Shown in pieces: positions 1-8,556 of a stretch of 54,535 nucleotides of DNA; the stretch's first letter is position 1, and every line of letters starts with the position of its first letter. The stretch is from Candidatus Gemmiger stercoripullorum. Its GTDB lineage: Bacteria > Bacillota > Clostridia > Oscillospirales > Ruminococcaceae. The notes under the pieces were generated by a model that made no database searches, was not told where the DNA came from, and saw nothing but the letters and a program-made list of their open reading frames with translations. The DNA lies in NCBI GenBank assembly GCA_019119365.1, contig DWXD01000046.1, positions 1 to 54,535 on the forward strand, in the 5' to 3' direction. The translations under genes and the position numbers were made by a program.

Positions 1-45
1 CTGTCACGCTAGAGGTCGTCAGTTCGAGCCTGATTCGGGTCGCCA
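1..45 (+). tRNA. tRNA-Asp (GTC), 3' part
   Basis: Only the 3' part is inside the window: the anticodon loop CTGTCAC with anticodon GTC, the 3' half of the anticodon stem, variable loop, T arm with TTCGAGC, and the acceptor strand ending in an encoded CCA at 43-45. The 5' half lies before base 1. It is the first of three closely spaced tRNA genes. Confidence 0.85.
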
Positions 46-48
46 TTT

Positions 49-124
<76 letters not shown>

Positions 125-128
125 GCGC

Positions 129-160
129 AAACCCACAGCGTATTTACACTGTGGGTTTTT
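129..160 (+). terminator. hairpin between tRNA-Thr and tRNA-Trp
   Basis: Ten-bp inverted repeat AAACCCACAG (129-138) and CTGTGGGTTT (149-158) followed by more T residues. It has the form of an intrinsic terminator, so tRNA-Trp may be transcribed separately or the hairpin may act as a processing signal within a longer tRNA transcript. Confidence 0.6.
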
Positions 161-164
161 CCAT

Positions 165-240
165 AGGGGCATAGCTCAGTTGGTAGAGCAGCGGTCTCCA
201 AAACCGCGTGCCGAGGGTTCGAGTCCTTCTACCCCTGCCA
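165..240 (+). tRNA. tRNA-Trp (CCA)
   Basis: A 76-nt cloverleaf with anticodon CCA in the loop CTCCAAA, D arm GCTCAGTTGGTAGAGC, T loop TTCGAGT and encoded CCA at 238-240. The acceptor strands are AGGGGCA (165-171) and TACCCCT (230-236), which leaves a C-A mismatch at the 6:67 pair. All other stems pair, so the gene still looks functional. Confidence 0.93.
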
Positions 241-275
241 AAAGCGCGTATCCGGCGAAGGATACGCGCTTTTTT
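241..275 (+). terminator. intrinsic terminator after tRNA-Trp
   Basis: Thirteen-bp stem, arms AAAGCGCGTATCC (241-253) and GGATACGCGCTTT (260-272), loop of six bases, then a T run to 275. It closes the tRNA cluster before the mnmE operon. Confidence 0.9.
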
Positions 276-349
276 CGTATTTGACGGCCCGCAAAGCGGG
301 CGGTTCCGACATTTTTCATTTCCATAGATCATAGAAGGAGGCTTGCGGG

Positions 350-1747
350 ATGGACCTGAACAAAACCGTATGCGCGCTGGCGACGCCGCCGGGGCAGGGC
401 GGCATTGCCGTGGTGCGCGTGTCGGGCCCGCAGGCGTACGCGGTCACGGCGCAGGTGTTCCAGCCGCTGCACGCCGAAAAGCGCGTGCAGGACGCCAGGG
501 GCTACACGGCGCTGCTGGGGCATTACCGGCTGCGCGGGCAGGAGATGGATGAGACCATCGCGCTGTTTTTCCGCGCGCCGCACAGCTATACCGGCGAGGA
601 TGTCGTGGAGCTTTCGGTGCACGGCGGCGACGCCATGGCCGAGGGCCTGCTGGAAGCGCTGTACCTGGCCGGGTGCGCCCCGGCCGGCCCCGGCGAGTTC
701 ACCCGCCGCGCGGTGCTCAACGGCCGCATGGACCTGACCCAGGCAGAGGCCGTGATGGAGATCATTGCCGCCAGCGGGCGGCAGGGCGCGGCGCTGGCCA
801 AGACCGCGCTGGACGGCGCGCTGGCCAAAACCATTGCGGGCATCCGCAGCCGCCTGCAGACGCTGAGCGCCCACCTGACCGCCTGGATCGACTACCCCGA
901 GGAGGATGTGCCCGAGCTGGCCCCCGGCGAGCTGACCGCGGCGCTGGGGGCCGCCAAAGCGCAGCTGGACGCCCTGATCGACGGGTACGGCGCGGGCGCG
1001 GTGCTGCGCCGCGGCGTCGACTGTGTGCTGCTGGGGCGGCCCAATGTCGGCAAAAGCACGCTGCTGAACCTGCTGGCCGGGTTCGAGCGCGCCATCGTCA
1101 CGCCGGTGGCGGGCACAACGCGCGATGTGGTCGAGCAGGCCGTGCAGCTGGGCGACATCCGCCTGAACCTGTTTGATACGGCCGGCGTGCGCGAAGTCGG
1201 CCCGGAAGGCGACGCGATCGAGGCCGAGGGCATCCGCCGCAGCTGGAACAAGCTGGACGAGGCCGGGCTGGTGCTGGCCGTGTTTGAGGCGGGCGCGCCG
1301 CTGTCCGCCGAGGACCGCGCCCTGGCCGCGCGCTGCGAGGGCCGCCCGGCCATCGCCATTTTGAACAAGCAGGACCTGCAGCCCGGCGCCGCGGCGCTCG
1401 CCGCGCAGCAGGAGGCGCTGCGCCCGTATTTCCGCCGTCTGCTGCCGCTGACCGCCAAAGACCCGGCCAGCCTGCCGGTGCTGGCGCAGGCCGTGGCCGA
1501 GCTGCTGGGCGCGGCGCAGGTGGACACCGGCGCGGCGGCGCTGTGCAGCGCGCGCCAGCTGGCGGCGGCCACCGCGGCGCGCGATGCGCTGGCGGCCGCC
1601 ATCGACAGCCAGCGCCAGGGCCTTGGGCCGGACGCCGCCGGGGTGTGCCTGGCCGACGCGCAGCGCGCGCTGGCCGAGCTGACCGGCGAGGACGCGGGCG
1701 AGGCCACGCTGGACGAGGTATTTTCGACCTTCTGTGTCGGGAAATAA
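350..1747 (+). CDS. mnmE: tRNA modification GTPase MnmE
   Basis: MnmE works with MnmG to install the carboxymethylaminomethyl group on wobble uridine 34 of certain tRNAs. The 465-residue length is normal. The N-terminal tetrahydrofolate-binding domain opens with ALATPPGQGGIAVVRVSG. The G domain has the Walker A motif GRPNVGKST near residue 227, the switch motif GTTRD, DTAG, and NKQD as the base-specificity motif. The protein ends in CVGK, where the family usually has CIGK, and keeps the conserved cysteine. The ATG at 350 follows GAAGGAGG. It is the first gene of the mnmE-mnmG-rsmG operon, with 15 bases to mnmG. Confidence 0.97.
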   Translation: MDLNKTVCALATPPGQGGIAVVRVSGPQAYAVTAQVFQPLHAEKRVQDARGYTALLGHYRLRGQEMDETIALFFRAPHSYTGEDVVELSVHGGDAMAEGLLEALYLAGCAPAGPGEFTRRAVLNGRMDLTQAEAVMEIIAASGRQGAALAKTALDGALAKTIAGIRSRLQTLSAHLTAWIDYPEEDVPELAPGELTAALGAAKAQLDALIDGYGAGAVLRRGVDCVLLGRPNVGKSTLLNLLAGFERAIVTPVAGTTRDVVEQAVQLGDIRLNLFDTAGVREVGPEGDAIEAEGIRRSWNKLDEAGLVLAVFEAGAPLSAEDRALAARCEGRPAIAILNKQDLQPGAAALAAQQEALRPYFRRLLPLTAKDPASLPVLAQAVAELLGAAQVDTGAAALCSARQLAAATAARDALAAAIDSQRQGLGPDAAGVCLADAQRALAELTGEDAGEATLDEVFSTFCVGK

Positions 1748-1762
1748 GGCAAAGGAACGACA

Positions 1763-3655
1763 ATGGATCGACTGGGAAATTATGATGTGATTGTGATCGG
1801 CGCCGGGCACGCGGGCATCGAGGCCGCGCACGCAGCGGCGGTGCTGGGCGCGCGCACGGCGGTGTTCACGCTGACGCTGGACATGATCGGCAATATGCCG
1901 TGCAACCCCTCCATCGGCGGCACGGCCAAGGGCCACCTGGTGCGCGAGGTGGACGCGCTGGGCGGGCTGATGGGCCTGGCCGCCGACGCGACGTTTTTGC
2001 AGAGCCGCATGCTCAACCGCGGCAAAGGCCCCGCCGTGCACAGCCTGCGCGTGCAGACCGACCGCGCGCGCTACCACACCTGGATGAAGCATGCGCTGGA
2101 AAAAACGCCGAACCTGGACATCCACCAGGCCGAGATCACGGGCCTGGACATTGAGGGCGGGCGCGTGCGCGGCGTGTTGACCAACCTGAACGGCTACTAC
2201 GGCTGCCGCGCGGTGGTCATTGCCACCGGCACGGCGCTGGGCGGGCGTATTTTTGTGGGCGACGCCGCCTATGACGGCGGGCCGGACGGCACCCACGCGG
2301 CCACGGCGCTGACGCGCTGCCTTGTGGAACACGGGTTCCCGCTGCGGCGGTTCAAGACCGGCACCCCGGCGCGCGTGCACCGGCGCAGCATCGACTTTGC
2401 CCGCCTGGAGCGCCAGCCCGGCGACGCGGACGAAAGCCTGCAGCCGTTCAGCTTTTTGACCCGGCAGCCGATGCACAATAAAGTCGACTGCTACATCACC
2501 TATACGAACCCCGAGACGCACCGGGTCATCCTGGACAACATCCACCGCTCGCCGCTGTACGGCGGCAGCATCCAGGGCGTGGGGCCGCGGTACTGCCCTT
2601 CGATCGAGGACAAAGTCATGCGCTTCCGCGACAAGGAACGCCACCCGGTGTTTGTCGAGCCATGCGGCGAGGACACCGAGGAAATGTACCTGCAGGGGCT
2701 TTCTTCCAGTCTGCCGGAGGCCGTGCAGAACGCGATGTACCGCACGATCAAGGGCTTTGAGCACCTGGAGATCATGCGCCCGGCCTATGCGATCGAGTAC
2801 GACTGCGTCGACCCGACCAGTTTGTACCCGACGCTGGAGAGCAAGGTCGTGGGCGGGGTGTACGGCGCGGGGCAGTTCAACGGAACTTCCGGCTATGAGG
2901 AGGCCGCCGCGCAGGGGCTGCTGGCCGGGCTCAACGCCGCCCGCCGCGCGCTGGGCAAAGACGAGCTTGTGCTGGCGCGGCACACAAGCTACCTTGGCAC
3001 GCTGGTCGACGACCTTGTGACCAAGGGCGTGCTGGACCCCTACCGCATGATGACCAGCCGCAGCGAGTACCGCCTGAGCCTGCGGCAGGACAACGCCGAC
3101 GAGCGCCTGACGCCGGTCGGGCGGGCCTACGGCCTTGTGGACGACGCGCGGTGGGCGGTTTTCTGCCGCGACAAAAACATCAAGGAAGCCGAAATCAAGC
3201 GGCTGGAGACAACCAAGGTCCCGCTGGCCGCGCTGCGCGCCGCGGCGCTGGCGGCCGGCCTGCCAACCGAAACGCTGGGCGAAAGCGGCGGCACGGCGGC
3301 GGAGCTCCTGCGCCGCCCCGGCGTGACGTATGAGCTGGTCGCCGCCGTCATCGGCCGCGGGGCGGACGTAACGCCCGCCATGGCGCTGCGCATTGAGACC
3401 GAGATCCGCTACGCCGGGTACATTGCGCGCGAGCAGCGCGCCATCAAAGAGGTGCAGCGCCACGAGAACGTGGCCATCCCGGCCGGGTTCGACTACGCCG
3501 CGCTGCACACCGTAACGCTGGAAGCGCGCGAAAAGCTGCAGGCCATCCGTCCGCGCACGCTGGCGCAGGCCGGGCGCATCCCGGGCGTTTCGCCCAGCGA
3601 CGTCGCACAGCTGAGCCTGGCCGTGCTGCGCTGCCAAAAGGAGGAGCAGACATGA
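1763..3655 (+). CDS. mnmG: tRNA uridine-34 5-carboxymethylaminomethyl synthase subunit MnmG
   Basis: MnmG (GidA) is the FAD-dependent partner of MnmE in wobble-uridine modification. The protein is 630 residues, a full-length family member. The dinucleotide-binding motif VIGAGHAGIEAA lies at residues 11-22, followed by the family signatures CNPSIGGTAKGHL and GPRYCPSIEDK, and the C-terminal helical domain typical of MnmG. It begins 15 bases after mnmE and its last codons overlap the rsmG start as ATGA, so translation is probably coupled. Confidence 0.97.
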   Translation: MDRLGNYDVIVIGAGHAGIEAAHAAAVLGARTAVFTLTLDMIGNMPCNPSIGGTAKGHLVREVDALGGLMGLAADATFLQSRMLNRGKGPAVHSLRVQTDRARYHTWMKHALEKTPNLDIHQAEITGLDIEGGRVRGVLTNLNGYYGCRAVVIATGTALGGRIFVGDAAYDGGPDGTHAATALTRCLVEHGFPLRRFKTGTPARVHRRSIDFARLERQPGDADESLQPFSFLTRQPMHNKVDCYITYTNPETHRVILDNIHRSPLYGGSIQGVGPRYCPSIEDKVMRFRDKERHPVFVEPCGEDTEEMYLQGLSSSLPEAVQNAMYRTIKGFEHLEIMRPAYAIEYDCVDPTSLYPTLESKVVGGVYGAGQFNGTSGYEEAAAQGLLAGLNAARRALGKDELVLARHTSYLGTLVDDLVTKGVLDPYRMMTSRSEYRLSLRQDNADERLTPVGRAYGLVDDARWAVFCRDKNIKEAEIKRLETTKVPLAALRAAALAAGLPTETLGESGGTAAELLRRPGVTYELVAAVIGRGADVTPAMALRIETEIRYAGYIAREQRAIKEVQRHENVAIPAGFDYAALHTVTLEAREKLQAIRPRTLAQAGRIPGVSPSDVAQLSLAVLRCQKEEQT

Positions 3656-4356
3656 TCGACAAAGAACGCCTGGCAGCCAAATGCGCGGCGTACGGCATTG
3701 CGCTGACAGCGCAGCAGCTGGACCGGCTTGACGCCTATGCCCGGCTGCTGGTGGATTACAACCAAAAGGTCAACCTGACCGCCATCACAACGCCGGAAGG
3801 CATCGAGGACCGCCATTTTGCCGACAGCCTGCTGCTGGCCGCCCAGCCGGAGGCCGCCGGGGCGGTGGTGGACGTGGGCACCGGGGCCGGGTTCCCGGGC
3901 ATCGTGGCCAAGATCTACCGCCCGGACATCCGCCTGACGCTGATGGAGCCGACCGGCAAGCGGGTGGATTTTCTGCGCTACGCCTGCGCGGAGCTCGGGC
4001 TAGAGGGGGTCGAGTTCGCCAAGGAGCGCGCCGAGGAAGCCGCCCGCAAGGCCTGGCGCGAGCGCTATGACCTGGCCGTGGCGCGGGCCGTGGCCGCGCT
4101 GCCGGTGCTGTGCGAATACTGCCTGCCGCTTGTGCGGGTGGGCGGGCGGTTCATCGCCATGAAAGGCCCCGACGCCGCAGCCGAGTGCGCGGCGGCCGCC
4201 GGGGCGCTGCGCAAACTGGGCGGGCGGCTGGTGGAAAACCGCACCTTCACACTGCCCGACGGCAGCGCGCGCTGCCTGATCGTGTGTGAGAAGGTCTCCC
4301 CCACCCCCGCCGCCTACCCGCGCAACGGCGGCAAGATCGCCAAAAAGCCGCTGTGA
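3652..4356 (+). CDS. rsmG: 16S rRNA (guanine-527-N7)-methyltransferase RsmG
   Basis: RsmG methylates G527 of 16S rRNA using S-adenosylmethionine. The protein has 234 residues. The SAM-binding motif VDVGTGAGFPG occurs near residue 66, and the family signatures VNLTAIT and HFADSLL lie before it. The start codon overlaps the mnmG stop (ATGA at 3652-3655). The order mnmE-mnmG-rsmG is conserved across many Firmicutes. A strong terminator follows at 4395. Confidence 0.96.
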   Translation: MIDKERLAAKCAAYGIALTAQQLDRLDAYARLLVDYNQKVNLTAITTPEGIEDRHFADSLLLAAQPEAAGAVVDVGTGAGFPGIVAKIYRPDIRLTLMEPTGKRVDFLRYACAELGLEGVEFAKERAEEAARKAWRERYDLAVARAVAALPVLCEYCLPLVRVGGRFIAMKGPDAAAECAAAAGALRKLGGRLVENRTFTLPDGSARCLIVCEKVSPTPAAYPRNGGKIAKKPL

Positions 4357-4394
4357 GGTTTGTGCGGATTGACATTGTCCGTGCTAATTAAAAT

Positions 4395-4440
4395 AACCGC
4401 CGCGCTTCTCCCGTTGGGGTGAGCGCGGCGGTTTGTTTTG
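4395..4440 (+). terminator. intrinsic terminator after rsmG
   Basis: Twelve-bp stem AACCGCCGCGCT (4395-4406) and AGCGCGGCGGTT (4422-4433), followed by a T-rich run to 4440. It ends the modification operon immediately before the first repeat cluster. Confidence 0.9.
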
Positions 4441-4456
4441 TTGGTTGGGCGGCGGC

Positions 4457-5290
4457 GCGGGGTCCGGCGGGATGAGGGCATCCCGCCCTACGTTCGCCCG
4501 GACAATCGCGGCCATTCCGGTTGGCCGAGCGTTGGCCGTGGGGCGTAGGGGCGGGATTTATCCCGCCCGCGGGTGTTTGCACCGCCGCAGGGTTTCCGGG
4601 ACGATGCAAGCATCGTCCCCTACAGGGGTTGGCAATGTCGCGAAAGTCGTGATTTCCCGGGCAGCCCGGGCGTCGGCCGCGGGCCGTAGGGGCGGGATTT
4701 ATCCCACCGCGGGTGTTTGCGCCGCCGCAGGGTTTCCGGGACGATGCAAGCATCGTCCCCTACAGGGGTTTGCAATGTCGCGAAAGCCGTGATTTCCCGG
4801 GCAGCCGCCATGTTTCCCACGTTCCGTAGGGCGGGCGTTCACGCCCGCCGCACCGCGGCAATTCCAAAATCGGGGTGTTGACCGCAGCGCCAGGTCCGGC
4901 GGGATGAGGGCATCCCGCCCTACGTTCGCCCGGACAGTCGCGGCCATTCCGGTTGGCCGGGCGTTGGCCGTGGGCCGTAGGGGCGGGATTTATCCCGCCC
5001 GCGGGTGTTTGCACCGCCGCAGGGTTTCCGGGACGATGCAAGCATCGTCCCCTACAGGGGTTTGCAATGTCGCGAAAGCCGTGATTTTCCGGGCAGCCGG
5101 GCGTTGGCCGTGGGCCGTAGGGGCGGGATTTATCCCGCCCGCGGGTGTTTGCGCCGCCGCAGGGTTTCCGGGACGATGCAAGCATCGTCCCCTACAGGGG
5201 GTTACAATATTGCGAAAGCCGTGATTTCCCGGGCGGCCGCCATGTTTCCCACGTTCCGTAGGGCGGGCGTTCACGCCCGCCGCGCCCCCC
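4457..5290. repeat. REP-like hairpin cluster 1: two tandem 432-bp cassettes
   Basis: This convergent rsmG / CmpB gap holds twelve hairpins, each with GTAG (or CTAC on the other side) at the stem foot. The types are A (arms GGGCGGGAT / ATCCCGCCC), B (GGGACGATGC / GCATCGTCCC), C (GGCGGGATG / CATCCCGCC) and E (GGCGGGCGT / ACGCCCGCC). The order, with foot side, is C 4466 right, A 4545 left, B 4598 right, A 4686 left, B 4738 right, E 4826 left, C 4898 right, A 4977 left, B 5030 right, A 5117 left, B 5170 right, E 5258 left. Orientation alternates strictly. The second six repeat the first six at +432 (one at +431), and A-B pairs repeat inside at about 140 bp. The A at 4686 has one stem mismatch. 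No gene is credible here. Confidence 0.93.
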
Positions 5291-6181
5291 TCACCCCTGG
5301 CCGCCGGGCAGGCTGTCTTTGAGGCGGCGGGCCAGGCGGGCGGTCAGGTCGCGCAGGCGGGCCAGGGCCTCGGCCTGGCGCGGGGCCTGCATGTGCGGGA
5401 AGGCCCGCAGCAGGCGGCCGGCGCCAAAGAACCGCTGCCGCGCCAATTTTTCGGCCCCGGCATACTGGGCGCGGGCGCCCGCGGCAAGGTCAAGCAGCTG
5501 TGCGCGCAGGGCGGCGGCGTTGTCGCGCCCTTCCATGGCGGCCAACGTCAGCTGCAGCTTCTGTTCGTCCAGCAGCGTGTCGGCCGTCATGGCGCTCTCG
5601 CCGATGTGCTCGGTCAGCGCGTCGCTCAGGCGGCGCACGCCCTGGGCCAGATCTTCCAGCGCGCGCAGACGGCGGGTCAGCCCGGCGGCCTGCGCGAACG
5701 AGACGCCCACATCGGCCGCAAACAGCGCCAGCAGCACGGCGTCAACGCCCAGCAGCGCGGCGTGCGGCAGGCGCCGGACCGGCCCGGCCAGCAGCGGGTG
5801 CACCAGCCGCACCATCACGACGCTGCCCGCGCCCCACAAAAGCGAAAATTTCAGGCAGATAAACCCGCCCAGGTTCCAGCGCTGGTCCGAATAATCCCAC
5901 CAGCGGGCATGGAACAGGCGGTACAGCACCCAGCCGCCCGCCAGTTCGACCAGCGTCGCCAGCGCCAGCCCCAGCACAAACACGGCCGCGGCGCTGCCCG
6001 CCACCGGCCGCACGGCCAGCAGCAGCGCCACCATGCCGAAGCCGTAGATCGGGCAAAGCGGACCGTTCAGAAAGCCGCGGTTGACCAGCTGGCGGGTGGT
6101 GACGGCGGCAAAGGCGACTTCGGCGCACCAGCCCAGCAGCGCGTACACAAAGAAAAACAGGATCGCTTGCGGCAGGCTCAT
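5291..6181 (-). CDS. CmpB-like multi-pass membrane protein (ABC-transporter-permease-like)
   Basis: A 296-residue protein that begins with hydrophobic helices. The N-terminal half resembles the putative ABC transporter permease family often called CmpB-like: an early GWCAEV, then NRGFLNGPLCPIYGFG, then LYRLFHARWWDYSD and NLGGFICLKFSLLWG. The C-terminal third is charged and helical, rich in Ala, Leu and Arg, and probably cytoplasmic. The true substrate is unknown and no ATPase partner is adjacent. The ATG overlaps the trmB stop by four bases, so the gene is translationally coupled to trmB. Its 3' end touches repeat cluster 1. Confidence 0.8.
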   Translation of the reverse strand: MSLPQAILFFFVYALLGWCAEVAFAAVTTRQLVNRGFLNGPLCPIYGFGMVALLLAVRPVAGSAAAVFVLGLALATLVELAGGWVLYRLFHARWWDYSDQRWNLGGFICLKFSLLWGAGSVVMVRLVHPLLAGPVRRLPHAALLGVDAVLLALFAADVGVSFAQAAGLTRRLRALEDLAQGVRRLSDALTEHIGESAMTADTLLDEQKLQLTLAAMEGRDNAAALRAQLLDLAAGARAQYAGAEKLARQRFFGAGRLLRAFPHMQAPRQAEALARLRDLTARLARRLKDSLPGGQG

Positions 6182-6915
6182 GCTTCCTCCTCATCCTCTG
6201 CGCCCAGGCGGCGGGCCAGCATCTTGGGCTCGACCCAGGTCACGGCGGTGTCGGGGCCCTTGCGGGCGATCAGCGCCTTGATGGGGATGCCCTGCTCGCT
6301 GAACATGCCCTCGTGCTCGGTGCGGATGTTCCAGGCCGGTTCGGCGGCGTGCAGGTCGGCGGTCTGCCAGGTGATATCGAACCCGGCGGCCGGGAAGTAG
6401 GCAAGGCTGTCTTTGAACAGGTCGTCGTCATCGGTCTTGAACCAGATCTCGGCCCCCTCGTCCATCAGCGCGCGGTACTGCAGCAGCTGGCGCGGGTGGG
6501 TCAGGCGGTGCTTGTGGCTGCCCGCGTTTTTGCTCCACGGGTTGCAGAAGTTGATGTAGATGCGCGCGACGCGGTCGGCGGCGCTGAACGCGCCGAGCAG
6601 GCGCTCGATATCCAGCGAGGCGATGCGGACGTTGTCGGTGGGCAGGGCTTTTTCCAGGTAGGCTTTTTCGACCTTGCGCTTGGCCAGGATCAGGACCTTG
6701 TCGGTGATGTCGATGCCGAGATAGTTGTTTTCCGGGTGGGCGCTGGCAAGCTGGGAAAGGAACCCGCCCTTGCCGCAGCCGAGCTCGAGGCAGAACGGCT
6801 TTTCGGGCGCGGGGTACAGCTCACGCCAGTGGCCCGCGTGGGTCAGCGGCTCGTGGACATGGAACGAACAGGCCAGAAGCTCCGGCCGGGCATAGGGTTT
6901 AAAACGCATGCGCAT
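6178..6915 (-). CDS. trmB: tRNA (guanine-N7-)-methyltransferase TrmB
   Basis: TrmB forms m7G46 in the variable loop of tRNAs. The SAM-binding motif CLELGCGKGGF is near residue 42, followed by YLGIDITDKVL, the INFCNPW motif in the family position of NFPDPW, HKHRLTHPRQL and a TDDDDLF segment near the family's catalytic region. The 245-residue length is slightly above average. A second ATG six bases downstream is an alternative, but AAGGAG sits nine bases before the first. It is cotranscribed with the CmpB-like gene. Confidence 0.95.
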   Translation of the reverse strand: MRMRFKPYARPELLACSFHVHEPLTHAGHWRELYPAPEKPFCLELGCGKGGFLSQLASAHPENNYLGIDITDKVLILAKRKVEKAYLEKALPTDNVRIASLDIERLLGAFSAADRVARIYINFCNPWSKNAGSHKHRLTHPRQLLQYRALMDEGAEIWFKTDDDDLFKDSLAYFPAAGFDITWQTADLHAAEPAWNIRTEHEGMFSEQGIPIKALIARKGPDTAVTWVEPKMLARRLGAEDEEEA

Positions 6916-7308
6916 GGGGTTGTTCTCCTTTTTATGAACGGTTTGACTTGGTGGAAATGCCGCGAATGATTGAAAAAGTTGCCGGACGCGCCCTTGTGGG
7001 GCATCGTTTGCCCGGGATTGCCCGCGGCGGCGCGGGGCGGGCGGATATGGAATCCGCCCCTACGGCCGACGGCGAAGGCCCGCGGCCAGCCGGGAAAACG
7101 CGGACCGCAAACGATGGCAAACCCATGTAGGGGACGATGCTTGCATCGTCCCGGGGGCCTCGCGGCGGCGCGGGGTTCCGCGGGCGGGATAAATCCCGCC
7201 CCTACGAATAAATTTCATGCTTTGGGCAAACCGGACGGCTGCCGCCCACCGGGCGGGCGCAGGGCGAGGCCCTCTTACCCCGCCGGGCTGTCCAGCAGCG
7301 GTCATGGT
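6916..7308. repeat. REP-like hairpin cluster 2 (three hairpins)
   Basis: A gap of 393 bases between two minus-strand genes. It holds an F-type hairpin at 7039-7063 (arms GGGCGGAT / ATCCGCCC, five-base loop, CTAC right), a B hairpin at 7127-7152 (GTAG left), and an A hairpin at 7182-7205 (CTAC right). Orientation alternates. The facing feet of F and B are 63 bases apart, and the B and A tips are 29 apart. The rest of the gap has no credible gene. Confidence 0.9.
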
Positions 7309-8490
7309 TTATCGCTCGTTTTTCGCCTGGTTTTGGGCGTAGTCGAGCAAAAAGGCGCGGGCGGCTTCATACGTTCCGGCGGCGAGGCTGCCCTGGCAGA
7401 GTTCGGCCTTGCCGCCGCCGCGGCCGTCAAAGGCGGCGTTGAGGGCTTGGGCGGCGGGGCGGGCGTCGCCGCCGGGCACGGCGACGGCATAGGCCAAACC
7501 GCGGCCGCCGGGGCCGAGCACGGCGCACAGCGCGCCGGTTTTGGCAGCCACGGCCAGGCACAGGCGGCGCAGGCCGTCGGCGTCGGCGCCTTCGCAAAAA
7601 GCGACGAACGGCTGCCCGGGCGCGGCGCCGGCGGCCAGGGCCGCGGCCAGCGTGTTTTGCAAGGCGGCCAGGCGCTGCTTGGTTTCGGCGGCGGCGTCCA
7701 GCGCATGGCGGGCGGCTTCGGCCAGGCGGCCCGGCCCGGCCGAGAGCAGCGCGCCGGCGGCTTCGGCATCGGCCCAGGCGGCGGCCACCGCCTGCTGGGC
7801 GCGCGCGCCGCAAGCGACGGCCAGCCGCACGCCGCCCTTATAGTTCTGGGCGGACAGGATCTTGATGAGCCCCACCTGCCCGGTGCGCCCCAAATGGGTG
7901 CCGCAGCAGGCGCACAGGTCGGCCCCGCCCGCGTCGACCAGGCGTACCGGGCCGTCCAGCTCCTTTTTGCTGCGGTAGACAAGGCCCGCCAGCTCGCCCG
8001 GTTCCGGGTACCACGCGCGCACCGGGGCGTCGGCGCGCACGGCGGCGTTGGCCGCGGCTTCGGCTTCGGCCAGCTGGGCGGGGGTCAGCGGCCGGTCCAT
8101 GTCCATGCGCACGGCGGGCTGGCCGATGTGGAAGCCGACGTTTTCGGCCCCGAACAGCCGGTGCAGCGTGCCGGACAAAATATGCTCGCCGGTGTGCTGC
8201 TCCATGTGGTCGCGCCGCCGCGCCCAGTCGAGCTCGCCCTCAACACGGCCGCCCACGGGCAGCGGCGCGTCCAGCGTGTGCCAGATAACGCCGCCGCCTG
8301 CGTGCACGCCGGTGACGGCCGCGCCGCCCAGCGTGCCGGTGTCACAGGGCTGGCCGCCGCCTTCGGGGTAAAAGGCGGTGCGGTCCAGCGCCGCGCGCCA
8401 GCCGCCGGGCGCGGGCTCGCACGCAAGCACCGCGGCGGTGAACCGGCGGGTAAAGGCGTCCGCCTCGTAGAGTTTTTCTGTCGGCTGCAT
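7309..8490 (-). CDS. AlaX-type alanyl-tRNA editing protein with DHHA1 domain
   Basis: It resembles free-standing homologues of the AlaRS editing domain, which hydrolyse mischarged Ser- or Gly-tRNA(Ala). The zinc-binding motif HTGEHILSG (HxxxH) is near residue 118, and a CACCGTHLG segment supplies the later Cys/His ligands. The C-terminal part, with DGRGGGKAELCQGS near the end, is the DHHA1 RNA-binding domain, making this the long AlaX form. I start at the ATG at 8490 (393 residues) because GGGGAGGGGG precedes it; an upstream in-frame ATG at 8517 lacks a binding site. It diverges from the lipoprotein gene. Confidence 0.88.
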   Translation of the reverse strand: MQPTEKLYEADAFTRRFTAAVLACEPAPGGWRAALDRTAFYPEGGGQPCDTGTLGGAAVTGVHAGGGVIWHTLDAPLPVGGRVEGELDWARRRDHMEQHTGEHILSGTLHRLFGAENVGFHIGQPAVRMDMDRPLTPAQLAEAEAAANAAVRADAPVRAWYPEPGELAGLVYRSKKELDGPVRLVDAGGADLCACCGTHLGRTGQVGLIKILSAQNYKGGVRLAVACGARAQQAVAAAWADAEAAGALLSAGPGRLAEAARHALDAAAETKQRLAALQNTLAAALAAGAAPGQPFVAFCEGADADGLRRLCLAVAAKTGALCAVLGPGGRGLAYAVAVPGGDARPAAQALNAAFDGRGGGKAELCQGSLAAGTYEAARAFLLDYAQNQAKNER

Positions 8491-8529
8491 GGGCAGCCCC
8501 CTCCCCTCGCATGGCATTCAAACAGATCC

Positions 8530-8556
8530 ATTATAGCACAAAACCGGGGTAGACAA
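8530..8556 (-). promoter_or_regulatory. possible promoter of the AlaX gene
   Basis: On the minus strand, a perfect -10 TATAAT (8530-8535) lies 15 bases from TTGTCT (8551-8556). The spacing is short, so the -35 is uncertain. The box overlaps the -35 of the divergent plus-strand promoter. Confidence 0.4.

Noticed and set aside
329..3637. Minus-strand open frame of 1,102 codons opposite mnmE and mnmG
   Set aside because: G/C-rich third positions of the real genes leave the opposite frame open. The translation is Arg/Ala/His-rich, matches no family, and conflicts with two certain genes.
4457..5290. Integron attC-type cassette array
   Set aside because: There are no cassette genes between the hairpins, no R-box sequences, and no integrase.
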